DNA from: Candidatus Microgenomatus sp.
GTDB taxonomy: Bacteria > Patescibacteriota > Microgenomatia > UBA1400 > PJMF01
Direction: 5' to 3'
Length of the DNA: 37,120 nucleotides
Assembly: GCA_020724725.1 (NCBI GenBank)
Contig: DYGL01000005.1
Coordinates: 1-37,120 of the forward strand
The notes beneath the pieces were generated by a model. That model was not told the origin of the DNA. It ran no database searches and was given only the letters and a program-made list of their open reading frames with translations. Below, one piece after another: positions 37,036-37,120 of the stretch. How positions within the stretch are numbered: the first letter of the stretch is position 1; the number at the start of each line of letters is the position of its first letter. A program made the position numbers and the translations under genes.

Positions 37036-37120
37036 ATGGAAATTTATCAAGCTGTCTTACTGGGTATTGTTGAAGGTGTTACTGAATTTTTACCAATCTC
37101 CTCTACTTTTCACTTAATCT
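37036..37120 (+). CDS. uppP: Undecaprenyl-diphosphatase, N-terminal fragment (window edge)
   Basis: Not in ORF track; ATG at 37036 gives [28 protein letters not shown], matching the BacA/UppP N-terminus. Confidence 0.85.
   Translation, partial: MEIYQAVLLGIVEGVTEFLPISSTFHLI

Noticed and set aside
1-37120. Alternative genetic code (UGA recoding)
   Set aside because: Standard-code ORFs match full-length conserved proteins; no in-frame UGA inside recognised genes was noticed.
1-37120. Prophage, integrase or transposase genes
   Set aside because: No capsid, terminase, recombinase or transposase motifs in any listed translation.

Overview
This AT-rich, gene-dense window looks like a chromosomal segment from a Candidate Phyla Radiation (Patescibacteria, probably Microgenomates-like) bacterium. 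That assignment is inferred from gene content and compactness; no search was run. Housekeeping genes recognised from translated motifs: rpoD, map, a UvrD/PcrA helicase, dus, secG, rny, recA and the 5' end of uppP. Metabolic and accessory genes: a [FeFe]-hydrogenase plus NuoF-like pair with a membrane protein, a MacAB-like efflux operon, a threonine dehydrogenase/KBL pair, TspO, DUF1428, DUF2200, DUF4256, a membrane-anchored SNase, a HEPN-motif protein, an M29 peptidase and a LamG+C39-like secreted protein. There are three tRNA genes: Asn(GUU, interrupted), Pro(GGG) and Ser(UGA). The strongest non-routine observations are: (1) a compact 239-nt group I intron splitting the anticodon of tRNA-Asn, with a LAGLIDADG-like ORF just outside the tRNA on the same strand; (2) a recurrent promoter layout in which a sigma-70-type -10 box sits only about 6-10 nt upstream of the start codon, predicting leaderless mRNAs for about a dozen genes, including rpoD; (3) a HEPN/SNase gene pair next to the interrupted tRNA; (4) an RNase Y with no apparent N-terminal membrane helix and a long promoter-defined 5' UTR; (5) a partial duplication of the tRNA-Pro 3' end flanking a large imperfect palindrome. 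No CRISPR array, rRNA or intact transposon was seen.
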